NCBI RefSeq assembly: GCF_018603435.1
Contig: NZ_CP075682.1
Span: 1,364,001-1,428,000 of the forward strand
Source: Chryseobacterium sp. ZHDP1
GTDB lineage: Bacteria; Bacteroidota; Bacteroidia; Flavobacteriales; Weeksellaceae
Reading direction: 5' to 3'
Length of the DNA stretch: 64,000 nt
Shown: positions 27,106-37,256 of the stretch, one piece after another
How positions within the stretch are numbered: the stretch's first letter is position 1
Layout: every line of letters starts with the position of its first letter
Notes under the pieces: model-generated
What the model was told of the DNA's origin: nothing
The model's database searches: none
Seen by the model: the letters and a program-made list of their open reading frames with translations, nothing else
Position numbers and translations under genes: made by a program

Positions 27106-29955
27106 TTATATGTTTGATTGTCCTAATATTATTTTTCCGTCCAGGCTGTCGTTATCTTCTATAGCACAGTCTAAGAGTCTTCCCGGTCTGTAAATATTAT
27201 TTAAGTTGGTAAGAGCCGTCAGTAAATTCTGAATGCTGTTTCCTAAATTGTTAATATTATTTTTTGCTTTATCTGAAAGATATTTTTTAAATGCCTTTTC
27301 AAATGCAGACAAATCGTTCTGAGCGGTTTGTTTTTCACTTAAACGATCTCCAACCCAACAGATTTTAGCCAGAATATGAGCCGGAATTTCCTGTCGGATC
27401 ACAGTTTCTGCATAACGTCTGAAGTCAGGATCCTGAAAACGGTAGGCAAAGCCCGGAAGAACCACACTTACGCGGTAAGAATAAGGATCAAAAACATCAT
27501 ATTCGCAGTCTTCTTCGCAGGAAGACATTAAAGCATCTGCATAATCTACCGGATTTCCGGAAAGAACATCTCCATCGTCATTCGGAAATACTTCAAAAGA
27601 TTTTCCTATAATCATGCTTCCGATCCCTTCAAGATCCTGAAATACTTTGAATGTATCTTCCACAGACATACATCCGATTCCTCCTATAAGTTTGTAATCT
27701 TTGAATGCCGGTTTCAGCAGTAAATGCTCTACAAGGAAAATTCCTTCTTCGGTAAAATCGTATTTGAAATATCTTACCAACTCCTCAATTCCCTTTTTTA
27801 ATTCAGCTAAAGAAGTGTATGGATTGGTCTTTTTATGGGTAGCCATTATATTTTGCGGCTGGCTGTCATCCATAATTTCAAGATAATAGTTCCCTCCGGA
27901 AGACATCCGTATCTGAATATTCCCAATCAAATCATAATGAGTCTGATTTTCCTTTAAAAGTTTTAATGCATTTTTAAGATCTTCTTCGTCTATCTGAATG
28001 GTCTGATAAATGGCTTCATGCAGATTTTTAGTTGCCGCATATTCGATATGGAATGAATTTACGGATGATAAAGTGATATTATTATTTCCATCCTTTACTT
28101 TCCATGAATAGCTTACCTTTCCGTCGTCACTTACCGATTTAATAATTGAAACAGGTGTTTGAGAAAGATTTCTCTGCTGGTAATTTTTAATCCCCAGTAA
28201 TCTGGCAATTCTTTTCTGTACCCCTGAAATATTATCTGTATTCCAGACATTCGCGCTATCATCCAATGTATAATTATAGCCCAATCCACGGTCTTTGCTC
28301 AGTGATTTGTACTCTTTCAGGAATGTTTCTTTATTGTTCAGTACAATTTCATCGGTAGATTTTCCGTACAGAGATTTCATCAGGAAAGTATAGTCGCTGA
28401 ATGTTTCTGCAAAACAGGCAATTAAATGATCCAGCACTTCATTTCGGCGTTCCACGCTGTTATCAAGTTCTTCGTATAAAGTATCTGTAAGTCTGTCCTC
28501 GTTTTCATCATAATCTGAAACCAATTCTTCAAAACCTTTGATATTTTTAAGAGCCTGAGTAAAGAACGTTCTCTTTAAACCTCCGCTGATACTTAAAACT
28601 TCTTTTACTTTTTCAAGGTGTTTGAAATAACTGGCAAGAATCTGATCGAAAAACAAAAGATATCCTTTCATCTGTTTTGCCAAAGCTTCTCTTTCCGGGG
28701 TTGGATTTCCAATGATTCCGGAAATTCCTACTCCGTACGTATCCGGAAATTCATTTAAAATAGTTGCGTAATTCCCGATATCGTAAGAAGTTCCCTGCGG
28801 AAGAGTCAACTCTTTATTTTGTCTGGCATCTTCTCTCAGTACTTCCTCCTCTTTTCTTAACGTTTCGAGATATTCATTAACTTTTTTAGTATTGATATTC
28901 AACAGAAGCGCACCTTTGGTGTAACTGAATGAACTCAGATCGCAAAGCTCCGGTTTTTTCCCTTTTTCAATACAGATCATCCAGTCATCGGTCTGCTTCA
29001 CCGCACTGTCGCAGCCGGCAATAGAAATTTCGTGAATTTCCTTTACTCCGTCGATTTTCATGATCTCGCTGATGATATCAGAAAGTCTGACTTCTCTTCT
29101 TAACTGACTTGCTTTCAGTTCTTCCGTATCAATAAAACCATTATCGAGAATCGGCCCGTCAAAAATCTCATCTGTGGTAAGACCTTTTTCCAGCATCTGC
29201 TTTAATGAATAGAAATGAACTTCCGGAGCCAGATAATTGTTGATCGCTCTGAGTACTTTTGCATGAACCAGTTCTTCATCTACTTTGTTTACAAGTCCGA
29301 TGCGGGCGCATACCGCCACTTTCTGGGTTTCGATTTCTTTGATGTCCACAAGATCCTCGCAAAGACCTCTGTTCTGGTGATAGCGCTCCAGTATTTTTAC
29401 TCTTGTATTCGATTTGTCGCAATCTTCATTCTCGCTATCGTCGATATCATCGGCATAATCTACATAAAGGTCATACAATCCTTTTACGTTAAAATGCTGT
29501 GTCTTTTCTCCGATAGGTTCAAAATCCAACTGTCCTGTTTTGCAATCCACATACAGCGTTTCGTTTCTCGGAACCAGCCAACAGTTGCTGATTGGTCTCG
29601 GATGACCGGATTTAAAGCTGATATCGATGAAGAGTTTTCTGTAATCAAGCTCGGTTAAAGGTCTGGAAGGTAAAACTTCCGTAGCTTTCAGGAATTGTGT
29701 ATGAATATCTTTTTTTGCATCGTTTGAAGCAAGAATGTCTTCCATATTCATATTCATCCTCATCCCAAGATCTGTGATGGCGTAGCTTAAAACCTCCAGT
29801 GTGGTAATCCCCGGATCGTGAGAGTTATAATCTGTCCAAAGTTTTCCTCCTAATCCTTCTATATATTCAATACCTGTTCTGCGTAGAAAGTGAAAATCGG
29901 TCTGATCCTGCGTTTCTATATTTTTGGGTATACTAATGTGCTTATTTTCTGACAT
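27106..29955 (-). CDS. eCIS baseplate protein, Afp12-like
   Basis: 949 residues. N-terminal LGGKLWTDYNSHDPGITTLE and VLSYAITDLGMRMN are the 'W.DYN.HDPGIT.LE.L.YA..DL' pattern seen in Afp11/Afp12 and contractile-tail wedge proteins. The C-terminus has RVSVVLPGFAYRFQDPDFRR and VIRQEIPAHI, typical of this family. It probably forms part of the baseplate wedge together with the gene just upstream (24 bp gap). Cytoplasmic assembly; no export signal. Confidence 0.8.
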   Translation of the reverse strand: MSENKHISIPKNIETQDQTDFHFLRRTGIEYIEGLGGKLWTDYNSHDPGITTLEVLSYAITDLGMRMNMNMEDILASNDAKKDIHTQFLKATEVLPSRPLTELDYRKLFIDISFKSGHPRPISNCWLVPRNETLYVDCKTGQLDFEPIGEKTQHFNVKGLYDLYVDYADDIDDSENEDCDKSNTRVKILERYHQNRGLCEDLVDIKEIETQKVAVCARIGLVNKVDEELVHAKVLRAINNYLAPEVHFYSLKQMLEKGLTTDEIFDGPILDNGFIDTEELKASQLRREVRLSDIISEIMKIDGVKEIHEISIAGCDSAVKQTDDWMICIEKGKKPELCDLSSFSYTKGALLLNINTKKVNEYLETLRKEEEVLREDARQNKELTLPQGTSYDIGNYATILNEFPDTYGVGISGIIGNPTPEREALAKQMKGYLLFFDQILASYFKHLEKVKEVLSISGGLKRTFFTQALKNIKGFEELVSDYDENEDRLTDTLYEELDNSVERRNEVLDHLIACFAETFSDYTFLMKSLYGKSTDEIVLNNKETFLKEYKSLSKDRGLGYNYTLDDSANVWNTDNISGVQKRIARLLGIKNYQQRNLSQTPVSIIKSVSDDGKVSYSWKVKDGNNNITLSSVNSFHIEYAATKNLHEAIYQTIQIDEEDLKNALKLLKENQTHYDLIGNIQIRMSSGGNYYLEIMDDSQPQNIMATHKKTNPYTSLAELKKGIEELVRYFKYDFTEEGIFLVEHLLLKPAFKDYKLIGGIGCMSVEDTFKVFQDLEGIGSMIIGKSFEVFPNDDGDVLSGNPVDYADALMSSCEEDCEYDVFDPYSYRVSVVLPGFAYRFQDPDFRRYAETVIRQEIPAHILAKICWVGDRLSEKQTAQNDLSAFEKAFKKYLSDKAKNNINNLGNSIQNLLTALTNLNNIYRPGRLLDCAIEDNDSLDGKIILGQSNI

Positions 29956-29979
29956 AATTATGTTTCTGCTTGTTTGTTA

Positions 29980-32900
29980 TTAAAGGCATACCTGTTCTGC
30001 AATAGTAACTTTGTGCTGTTTGGCAGATACGAGTATGGATTTCGGATCTACTTCGATTAAAGACTGTGTCTGTAAAACATTATTTACCAATATACTGGTC
30101 TCTTCAACGTAGTCTACATAATGCAGTTGTTCCAGATAATTAATGAGCTGATTAACATTCAGTTTCACATTAAAATCAATATCTTTAGTGTCTGTAAAAG
30201 CCCAAGGCGATATGTACTTTTTGATGTCTTCGTCTAATTGTTTTGTGTAAAATGTTTCATCATACTGATCGAAGAATTTCACCTTTGTTTCTACCTTCGC
30301 TTCTTTATAATTCGGGTTGATTACCTGAGCGTTGATGTGCATGGTATTCAATTCATTGATATAATTCTGAATTCTGTTCAGCGTGGCTCTGCTTACTCTT
30401 GGCTGATAAATATCAAAAGCGTTTTTATTTTTAATATTCGGAACAACCATCAGCGTAACATATCCTGGAGCGAGGTAAGACTTTTCGGAAGTATGATTCA
30501 GGCATTTTACCTTGAAAACTTCCGGAAACTCCTGCAAAACGAGATGTTCGTAATCCCATTGTGTAACGGCTCTGTTTTTATGTCTCAGTCTTTCGCTTAC
30601 TCTTCTGTAGAATTCTGTATCTGTTTCTTTGTATTTTCCGTCGAATGAATTATACGGCTGGCTCACCGATTTTACCTGCGGAACTCTGGTAATAAGTCTG
30701 GAAATCGTATTGGCTTCCAAACCGTTGTTTAAGTGGGACAGATCGTTGTTCTGATTCTGGAATGTTGCCAGAACTGCCTGTGTATAAATTCCCTGAACTT
30801 TACAAACCGCATCGTAACTTCTTCCTGATCTTGCTCTTACCCAGACTAACTGATCTGTAAATCTTGTGTGATTCAAATTAATATCTTTTGGAATTTTAAA
30901 TTTTACAATTCCGGATTCCAGGAATTTTTTAGAATCATTCTGCAGCATAGAGTTTGAAAGATCAATCCATGTATTTCCGGAAAGGATGCTCCATTCGATA
31001 TACTCTTTTTCTTCAAAAGTTTCGGCTAAAGGATTTTCGCTTCCTTCGAGCATCTGGATGAGAAGGGAAACCGTCATCTGCGGAACTGCTTCCAGACCGA
31101 TGTATAATTCGCCTCCTTTCTGATGTACCGGAACAATGGTTTTCGTATCGATTTCCTTTTCATACTGCCCGAAAGCATCTTCATGATACATCTGTACTTC
31201 ATCACTTTTCAGAAGTTCTCCTTCAGAATCTTTTCTTAAAGAATGGTATGCAGTTTCTGTTGCGCTGTAGCTCAGTTCAATATCTTCCGCAAAAGGAATA
31301 TAAGGTTCGTTCGGAACTACTTTTAGTTTTTGAGGATCTGATAAAACAAGCGTATATAATTTAGGATACAAGTCCTGTAATAAAGATTTCTTCAGTTTTA
31401 CCCTGATCGCTTCGCCTGTACCAGCTTCATCACTGGCGCTTTTTACAGAAAATTGTGTCTGGTAAGCATTTCCATTCTTTTTAAATAAAGCAATATCACT
31501 TTCCTGATTGTGCCAGATTTCTTTGTCTAACACCGCTGTATCGATCTTAAAATAATCGTCTCCTGTTACAACTGAAGAATTTTTCAAATTGTTAAAATCC
31601 TGCTGACTGATATTTGTATCCGGTTCCATGATATACCCGCTGTATAAATCCTTTATGGAAGCCGGCGTGTTTTTCCAATTGATGGTAATGTCTGCGGTTT
31701 TCCATTTTTTAGAGAACATTTCAGGACATTTTATGTAAAAATTGGAACCTTTAATCGGCTGCGCGGTAAATGGATAATAGGATTTTTCGGAATTCAGTTC
31801 TCCATTGTCATTTTCAATCTGAAGAGATTTTATCCCTTTTACATCTACAGAAACTTCAATATTATTGACTAATGCTTCTGAAAAAGCTTCGTAGACTTCG
31901 TAATATTTCTTCCCTTCAATCATGAATCTGAGAACAGGAAAGCTGGTCTGGAAAGTTTCCTTCAGAACATCTTTATTGTATTTTACGATGGCAGGAAAAT
32001 CTTTAGGTAATGTTAAAGAAAAGGTTAAACGGTGTTTTTTATCACTTTTGGTTCCTGTTTCTCCATTTTCAGTACATTGTAATGCAATGTCGGATAACCA
32101 TTCTTTCTCCCCGCTGCAAAGTACTTTGATGTTGTTCTGAAAGTCTTCTTTTTCAAGGTCTTTTAGTTTTTGAACAGAATTTGCGTTGAAATCTATTTTC
32201 AGGGTAATTGTTCTGTCTCCTTCTTTTAAATCGAATAAAGATGATGCTACAGAAAATCCCAGTTTCGCTTTTGGAAGTTCTTTATAAATAGATTTGCCCG
32301 AAGCTGTTTCTTCAGCATTGTATCCGAACGGCCACCAATAGTTTCCGCCTTCCGGCAGTTTTTCGCCCAAACCATCAGCAGAATTGGTAACCGGAGCCAT
32401 TTTAAGCTCTTGTTTTCCGCTGTCATTAAGAAGACTTTTAATTTCAACTACTTTTGCCTGATTGGCAATCAGTTCATTATTGGTTTTGTAGATCCGTTTT
32501 TTTCCTTCCGCATCTTTATCTCCGTCCAGAAGTGTTCCTTCCGGAATTTTTTCCTGAATTGCTTTTTTAGCCAATTCAAAAATCACATAGACTTTATCTT
32601 CTTTAGCATCATTTTTCTGAATCTGAAGGATCTCGTTATAGTAGAAATCCAGATGTCTTTTCGTTAAATTATTGAAAGCTTTTTTGGAAAAATCCAGCAA
32701 TTTCAGAAAGCAGACGAACAAAGTAAGATGCGGCGTCAGATTGCTGTCCTGTTCAAACTGGGAAATAAGATCTGTAACCTGTTTTTTCATACTCTTGTAC
32801 TCTACGCTTTCTCTGCGCGGAATAGCATTGGTATCATCACCAAAGAAAAAGTTTCCCCACTTTTTATCTGGTATTGCTGTATCAGCATCTTTTTCAAAAA

Positions 32901-33054
32901 AATTTACATGACTGGCAAAATTGTTTGCAAATAGCAGCCAATCGAACAGATCGAAGTCGTGCAATTCGAGATTGCCGGGATCCAGATCCGCTAAAAAGCG
33001 CTGCATTTGTGATTTTCCTTCACGATAATGTGAAAATGTATCTGTTTTTTTCAT
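29980..33054 (-). CDS. eCIS baseplate protein, Afp11-like (baseplate J family)
   Basis: About 1024 residues from the ATG at 33054 (MKKTDTFSHYREGKSQMQRF). An in-frame ATG 11 codons earlier is possible but its peptide looks unlike the family. The C-terminal ~350 residues contain baseplate J features (KETDTEFYRRVSERLRHKNR ... VTQWDYEHLVLQEFPEVF ... LAPGYVTLMVVPNI). Wedge proteins of this kind link gp25 to the sheath and change shape on contraction. It follows gp25 and precedes the Afp12-like gene, the standard order. Confidence 0.85.
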   Translation of the reverse strand: MKKTDTFSHYREGKSQMQRFLADLDPGNLELHDFDLFDWLLFANNFASHVNFFEKDADTAIPDKKWGNFFFGDDTNAIPRRESVEYKSMKKQVTDLISQFEQDSNLTPHLTLFVCFLKLLDFSKKAFNNLTKRHLDFYYNEILQIQKNDAKEDKVYVIFELAKKAIQEKIPEGTLLDGDKDAEGKKRIYKTNNELIANQAKVVEIKSLLNDSGKQELKMAPVTNSADGLGEKLPEGGNYWWPFGYNAEETASGKSIYKELPKAKLGFSVASSLFDLKEGDRTITLKIDFNANSVQKLKDLEKEDFQNNIKVLCSGEKEWLSDIALQCTENGETGTKSDKKHRLTFSLTLPKDFPAIVKYNKDVLKETFQTSFPVLRFMIEGKKYYEVYEAFSEALVNNIEVSVDVKGIKSLQIENDNGELNSEKSYYPFTAQPIKGSNFYIKCPEMFSKKWKTADITINWKNTPASIKDLYSGYIMEPDTNISQQDFNNLKNSSVVTGDDYFKIDTAVLDKEIWHNQESDIALFKKNGNAYQTQFSVKSASDEAGTGEAIRVKLKKSLLQDLYPKLYTLVLSDPQKLKVVPNEPYIPFAEDIELSYSATETAYHSLRKDSEGELLKSDEVQMYHEDAFGQYEKEIDTKTIVPVHQKGGELYIGLEAVPQMTVSLLIQMLEGSENPLAETFEEKEYIEWSILSGNTWIDLSNSMLQNDSKKFLESGIVKFKIPKDINLNHTRFTDQLVWVRARSGRSYDAVCKVQGIYTQAVLATFQNQNNDLSHLNNGLEANTISRLITRVPQVKSVSQPYNSFDGKYKETDTEFYRRVSERLRHKNRAVTQWDYEHLVLQEFPEVFKVKCLNHTSEKSYLAPGYVTLMVVPNIKNKNAFDIYQPRVSRATLNRIQNYINELNTMHINAQVINPNYKEAKVETKVKFFDQYDETFYTKQLDEDIKKYISPWAFTDTKDIDFNVKLNVNQLINYLEQLHYVDYVEETSILVNNVLQTQSLIEVDPKSILVSAKQHKVTIAEQVCL

Positions 33055-33143
33055 TTGTTTATATTTATATTCTATGGTCAGATGCAATACTTAATGTAAT
33101 GTTTCGGTAGTATTCAAAATGGTTACAGACATCCCGTAATTAT

Positions 33144-33554
33144 TTATATTTCAGTAGCTTCACCTTTATAGAAAGGGAAAACCATATTGCTTCTGGTATT
33201 CGTATTCCTTACTTCGTAATCAATTTTTATCAACACTTCGCCTTCCAGTTCTTCCTGAGTATCGATGTCGATATTTAAAATGTTTATTCTGGGCTCGTGG
33301 TATAAAATGGCACGCTCAATGATTCCTTTCATTTGGGTAATCAGCGTTAAGTCCAAAGGTTTGAAGAGCATTTCCTGCAGGTCGCATCCGTAATCGGGGA
33401 ACATGACGCGTTCTCCCGGTCTTGTGGAGAGTAAAATGATCAGACTGTTGTTGATGTCTTCCACATCTGTAGTCATTACCAGCTTTCCCTCAGTCTCATT
33501 AAACTCAGGCGGGAAACTCCAGCCTATTCCTAAAAAATCTGTATTTATTTTCAT
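33144..33554 (-). CDS. gp25-like baseplate protein (GPW_gp25 family, Afp9-like)
   Basis: 136 residues from the ATG at 33554 (MKINTDFLGIGWSFPPEFN). An in-frame codon ten residues upstream adds sequence unlike the family. It contains LLSTRPGERVMFPDYGCDL, the gp25 signature with its E-R-x-M-x-P-x-[FY]-G core. It joins the baseplate wedge to the first sheath ring. Located between the PAAR and baseplate J genes, as in AFP/PVC. Confidence 0.9.
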   Translation of the reverse strand: MKINTDFLGIGWSFPPEFNETEGKLVMTTDVEDINNSLIILLSTRPGERVMFPDYGCDLQEMLFKPLDLTLITQMKGIIERAILYHEPRINILNIDIDTQEELEGEVLIKIDYEVRNTNTRSNMVFPFYKGEATEI

Positions 33555-33666
33555 ACGTTCTTGTATTATATTTAATTGTAACATCTCGCATCTGTAACAT
33601 AGAGTTTTAGTTTTCTAACCGTTTGTTATTGATGTTCTTACATTTTTTAATCTTGCAGAATGTGTT

Positions 33667-33957
33667 TCATCCGCCTATTAAAACAGTAGCTTCACCCGCG
33701 CTTATTACGCCTCCGTGAGCGGTAGAATCTCCCATTCTTGCGGCTGGTTTTCCGCCGATCATTACGCTTGAGGATCCTGCTGCAATGGTATCGGGCGGAC
33801 CTGTGCATATTGCTTTGTCTCCTACTCTTGCTGCGGGTTTACCTCCTATAAGTACAGTAGGTTCTCCTGCCGGAATGATGGGTCCGCCAACGTGCGGGGT
33901 AGTTCCCGTTACCATCGGACAGGTATGCATATCTGTAATTCTTGCTGCCGGTTTCAT
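33667..33957 (-). CDS. PAAR-repeat spike tip protein
   Basis: 96 residues with three PAAR-type motifs (PAARITD, PAARVGD, PAARMGD), His/Cys residues for a metal site (DMHTCP), and glycine-rich repeats ending in VLIGG. PAAR proteins cap the VgrG spike. It lies 2 bp after the spike gene. Confidence 0.92.
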   Translation of the reverse strand: MKPAARITDMHTCPMVTGTTPHVGGPIIPAGEPTVLIGGKPAARVGDKAICTGPPDTIAAGSSSVMIGGKPAARMGDSTAHGGVISAGEATVLIGG

Positions 33958-33959
33958 GA

Positions 33960-35705
33960 TTAATTAATTTTAACTTGAGAGCCTTTTACAACAGTTACTG
34001 CTCCTGATTTAAGCTCAGAACCGGAACTTCCTTCTGCTTTGAACTGTGCGGATGCTTTGATACCGATATTGGTTCCTTCCATCTTAATATCACCTTTTGC
34101 TTTGATCTTAATGTCTTTCCCACTTTCCATACTGATCCCGTCTTTATTGAGGGTAAGAGTATTTTTATGCTCGTCTTCTATTTTAATGACATCTGCATCT
34201 TCGTCTACAGTTATTTTTTTGCCTTTTGGTGTTTCAAGGGTGTATGAAATTTTATCGTCATTAAAAATCATCTTCATTTTGCTGCGGGTAACAAATCCTT
34301 TTTCGTTGTTGTCATCGGAAGCTACAATAGGAGCCGGTTTTGCGCTGCTGTTCAGCATTCCCAGAACTACTGCATCATTGGGATCATCATTAATAAAACC
34401 AATGATTACCTCATCTCCGATTTCCGGTCTGAAGAATGATCCTCTGTTTTCTCCTGCATCAAGTGTGGCTACACGCGCCCAGATTCCCTCCTCTTCGTTA
34501 TTGATGATCGGGATCTGTACCAAAATTCTGTCTTCTCCGTCCGGATCAGATTCCAATTGAGAAACTTTCCCGATGTGCAGTCCGCTGATGGAAGGAATAA
34601 TTCCTGAACCCGGCATTTCGCTTACATCGTACGTTTCTGAGAACCATGTCGGAGAAAGCCCGAATTGTGCATCAACCAGCCAGTTTCCTTCCGCGATTTC
34701 GTGACGGACGCCTGTTACGTAAATTTTTCCGTTGAAACGGTTTCCTACGCCTTGCAGCATTAATGAAACTCCCGGTTTTACAGCCGGAATCCCCTGAAAC
34801 TTCACTCTTCCTCTGGTCTTTGCCAATTGTTGAAAAGTTGCTTTCGCATCACTCCAGTCCTGAAGTTCACTCTGGGTAAGATTTCCGCCATGTTTAAGCT
34901 GCAGATCGTCTATTCCAAATACTTTTGCCAGATCATCCGGTGAAAGGTTTCCGTTAAGTTTTACGGCAGGATCCTGAGCTTCTACTTCTGTAAGTTCCTG
35001 ATCGGTATAGCTCCATGTTTTGGCTGAAATTTTTTTGAACTGATCTCTTGCATCTATTTCTCCGTCAAATTCATGCACCGAAGATCCATAAACCACTGTT
35101 TCCACTTCTTTTTTGCTGAAATCGGGTTTCGCTATTTTAACGGTTCCGTCTTCTACAAAACAAAGTTTTCCGTTTGCCTGTGCTCTGGTGAGCATAAAGT
35201 CCCAGTCGGAAGCTCTGTACTGAATCAATTCTTTGTGTGAATTTGAGGTAGCCTGAACATTGGCAGTCAATCCGTTATTACTGATGAGTTCTCCGATAAT
35301 GTCGCTGTCTTTACTGTCGTAGAAATATTTACTTTTTCTACCTAAAGTCATTTTCACCGCTTTATCTCTGCATTCTATGATGAGATAGGAAGAGCCGTTT
35401 CTTACTTTGATGTTGTGCTTTACAACAACTCCTTTAAAAATCGTCTGCTCATCAAGGTGATACCCTGCGGTAATTTCAATTTCTTTTCCGGGAATCAGAA
35501 GATCTTCATTGCTTAGTTTGAAATCCTGTTCCGGTACGCTTCCATCCAAAATAACAATGCGGGCATAAGGAATTCTGTTTACTTCTTTTTCTACAACAAT
35601 ACTTTTTACCCCATATTTTCCGGGTAACTCGGTACCTCCGGACATTACTTTAAAAGTAATCAGATCCGGATTTTTTGATGTTTTTATGTATCCGCTATTG
35701 TTCAT
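33960..35705 (-). CDS. VgrG-like spike protein (Afp8-like)
   Basis: 581 residues. The N-terminal half is gpD-like (YRASDWDFMLTRAQANGKL near 168-186), the middle an OB-fold with gp5-like elements (GIWARVATLDAGENRGSFFRP), and the end a repetitive beta-helix (KGDIKMEGTNIGIKASAQFKAEG). It forms the trimeric spike that pierces the target. 1 bp from the LysM gene upstream and 2 bp from the PAAR gene downstream. Confidence 0.92.
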   Translation of the reverse strand: MNNSGYIKTSKNPDLITFKVMSGGTELPGKYGVKSIVVEKEVNRIPYARIVILDGSVPEQDFKLSNEDLLIPGKEIEITAGYHLDEQTIFKGVVVKHNIKVRNGSSYLIIECRDKAVKMTLGRKSKYFYDSKDSDIIGELISNNGLTANVQATSNSHKELIQYRASDWDFMLTRAQANGKLCFVEDGTVKIAKPDFSKKEVETVVYGSSVHEFDGEIDARDQFKKISAKTWSYTDQELTEVEAQDPAVKLNGNLSPDDLAKVFGIDDLQLKHGGNLTQSELQDWSDAKATFQQLAKTRGRVKFQGIPAVKPGVSLMLQGVGNRFNGKIYVTGVRHEIAEGNWLVDAQFGLSPTWFSETYDVSEMPGSGIIPSISGLHIGKVSQLESDPDGEDRILVQIPIINNEEEGIWARVATLDAGENRGSFFRPEIGDEVIIGFINDDPNDAVVLGMLNSSAKPAPIVASDDNNEKGFVTRSKMKMIFNDDKISYTLETPKGKKITVDEDADVIKIEDEHKNTLTLNKDGISMESGKDIKIKAKGDIKMEGTNIGIKASAQFKAEGSSGSELKSGAVTVVKGSQVKIN

Positions 35706-35706
35706 T

Positions 35707-36426
35707 TTATGCTATTTTTTCTATGGGTGGAAAGTAGAGTTCAGTTCCCGGTTTCAACTGTCTGAAATTGATAAGATTGTTAACCTTAGCAACTTCCAGG
35801 TAATATTTGGTGTCTCCGTAAATTCTTTCTGTCATTAAGGGTAATGTGTCTCCTGCCTGTACTGTTCTTTTGTGGGTAAGATCCGGGGAAGCTGGTTTCG
35901 ATAGTGCCTTTTCTAATCTCTGACTTACCGAACCTCCAAATTTTGCTTTTATTATCGCTCTTAAAGGATATCCTTCCGGAGTAAATAGTTTGTATTCTAT
36001 TGTAAAGTCTAGCAAGACGCCTAGAAATTCCAAGGTTCCCCAGTTTATTTTCACATGATGAGGCTTATGTATCGTCCCATCATACTCTCCAGTAGCATTA
36101 TAGAAAAGGTCTAATTGATCTGCAACTGTTTCCTTTGTAAAATTTTTTCCTTTAAATTTATTAATCAGCGTATTCCCCGGATTACTTTTTGCCACACCTG
36201 TTCCATCAAGTAAAAATTCCAGGTTTAAAAAAGGCGAAGGAGAAGATTCAAATTTAAAATCAGTTTTATTTTTACCGATCGCCTCCTCTTTATTATAATT
36301 TGTTTTGTAATCTATTGAATAGCCGCTAGGATTTATAAGAAGTTCGAAAGGCTTACTTTTTTTACCTTCTAAAAATTCAGAATTTTCATATGGTGTAATG
36401 ACCACTTTTTCTTTTTTACCTATCAT
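35707..36426 (-). CDS. LysM-domain tube-spike connector (Afp7-like)
   Basis: 239 residues. The body (8-180) is the CIS connector domain (FELLINPSGYSIDYKTNY ... LLDFTIEYKLFTPEGYPLRA), and the end (~186-239) is LysM-like (HKRTVQAGDTLPLMTERIYG). It attaches the inner tube to the spike. The start overlaps the stop of the DUF5908 gene by one base (TAATG). Confidence 0.85.
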   Translation of the reverse strand: MIGKKEKVVITPYENSEFLEGKKSKPFELLINPSGYSIDYKTNYNKEEAIGKNKTDFKFESSPSPFLNLEFLLDGTGVAKSNPGNTLINKFKGKNFTKETVADQLDLFYNATGEYDGTIHKPHHVKINWGTLEFLGVLLDFTIEYKLFTPEGYPLRAIIKAKFGGSVSQRLEKALSKPASPDLTHKRTVQAGDTLPLMTERIYGDTKYYLEVAKVNNLINFRQLKPGTELYFPPIEKIA

Positions 36427-36587
36427 TATCTTTCTTTTTTACGTTTATCAATATTTACTAACTGCTCTACACTTTCACTCACTGCCCGCATGATTTTTGA
36501 TACGTCTACCGGCGCTTCAGTTGTCGTTGCGGCTGCTTTTTCGTCCACATTTATTTTAATGTGAAGTTCTTTTATTTCTATTGGCAT
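36426..36587 (-). CDS. DUF5908-type eCIS micro-protein
   Basis: 53 residues (MPIEIKELHIKINVDEK ... ending DKRKKER). The opening MPIEIKEL-x-I-K is the DUF5908 pattern. These tiny proteins lie between the tube and LysM genes in many Bacteroidetes eCIS loci and are often left unannotated. ATG start. The stop overlaps the LysM start (TAATG), so translation is coupled. Role unknown, possibly an assembly factor. Confidence 0.75.
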   Translation of the reverse strand: MPIEIKELHIKINVDEKAAATTTEAPVDVSKIMRAVSESVEQLVNIDKRKKER

Positions 36588-36658
36588 TTCGTTTATTTTT
36601 AATTAATTATTAATACGTAAAAAACTTAAAACCAATTATTTAACGTATTTATTTAAAA

Positions 36659-36775
36659 AATCTAAGCACATAAAGCGTGTGTTCAGTCCTGTTATAGACC
36701 AATCCTTTATTTTTTTTATCTTAAAATTTTTGCTGAATGTTATCCGAAAACTAACACACGGAAAGTGCTTAGATT
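36659..36775 (-). promoter_or_regulatory. long-range hairpin between tube and baseplate genes, terminator-like
   Basis: AATCTAAGCAC and CGTGTGTT (36659-36683) pair with AACACACG and GTGCTTAGATT (36753-36775). They form a stem of 11+8 bp with an internal loop and a terminal loop of about 70 nt. On the minus transcript the stem ends in a T-run, like a leaky terminator. It sits exactly between the abundant tube/sheath genes and the low-copy baseplate genes. Confidence 0.6.
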
Positions 36776-36786
36776 TGATTTAGAAA

Positions 36787-37254
36787 TTACAAGCCTAAAC
36801 TTGCTAACGATGAGGGTATTTTGAAATATCTGTATTTCAGCTCTATTGTTTCAATAGCAAGCCTGCTTTCTTCTGCGTTGAATTCTGAAACGTTCCATTT
36901 TACCGGATAGGCTCCAACTACATTCCAGACCATTAAAGGTGCTGTAGACTGAAGTCCTCCTGAAAGTGTAATGACAAGATCTCTGGGTTCAAACTCGAAG
37001 TTTTCCATTGCATTTCTGCACCAGCTTATTAATCCTGAACTTACAATCAGTCCACGCTTAAGAACTAAATTTTCATATTTCGGTCTCAGAGGAAGCTGAT
37101 GAAGAAATCTGTTTTCGCCTCCTTCGGCATATTCTTCGACCTGAATTTCTGTAGATAAACCAGATATAGACTGAAATCTGGAGTCAATACCCTCTGTTGT
37201 CGAAATCCCGTTAACAATAAAAGAGAAACTGGTTGGAGGATATAAAAGAGCCAT
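36787..37254 (-). CDS. eCIS tube protein (Afp5-like)
   Basis: 155 residues of the phage tail tube / CIS inner tube family (FSFIVNGISTTEGIDSRFQS; LVLKRGLIVSSGLISWCRNAM). It diverges from the two identical tube copies upstream and, being nearest the spike genes, is probably the tube-initiator or adaptor ring. 2 bp from the preceding tube gene. Confidence 0.85.
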   Translation of the reverse strand: MALLYPPTSFSFIVNGISTTEGIDSRFQSISGLSTEIQVEEYAEGGENRFLHQLPLRPKYENLVLKRGLIVSSGLISWCRNAMENFEFEPRDLVITLSGGLQSTAPLMVWNVVGAYPVKWNVSEFNAEESRLAIETIELKYRYFKIPSSLASLGL

Positions 37255-37256
37255 GA

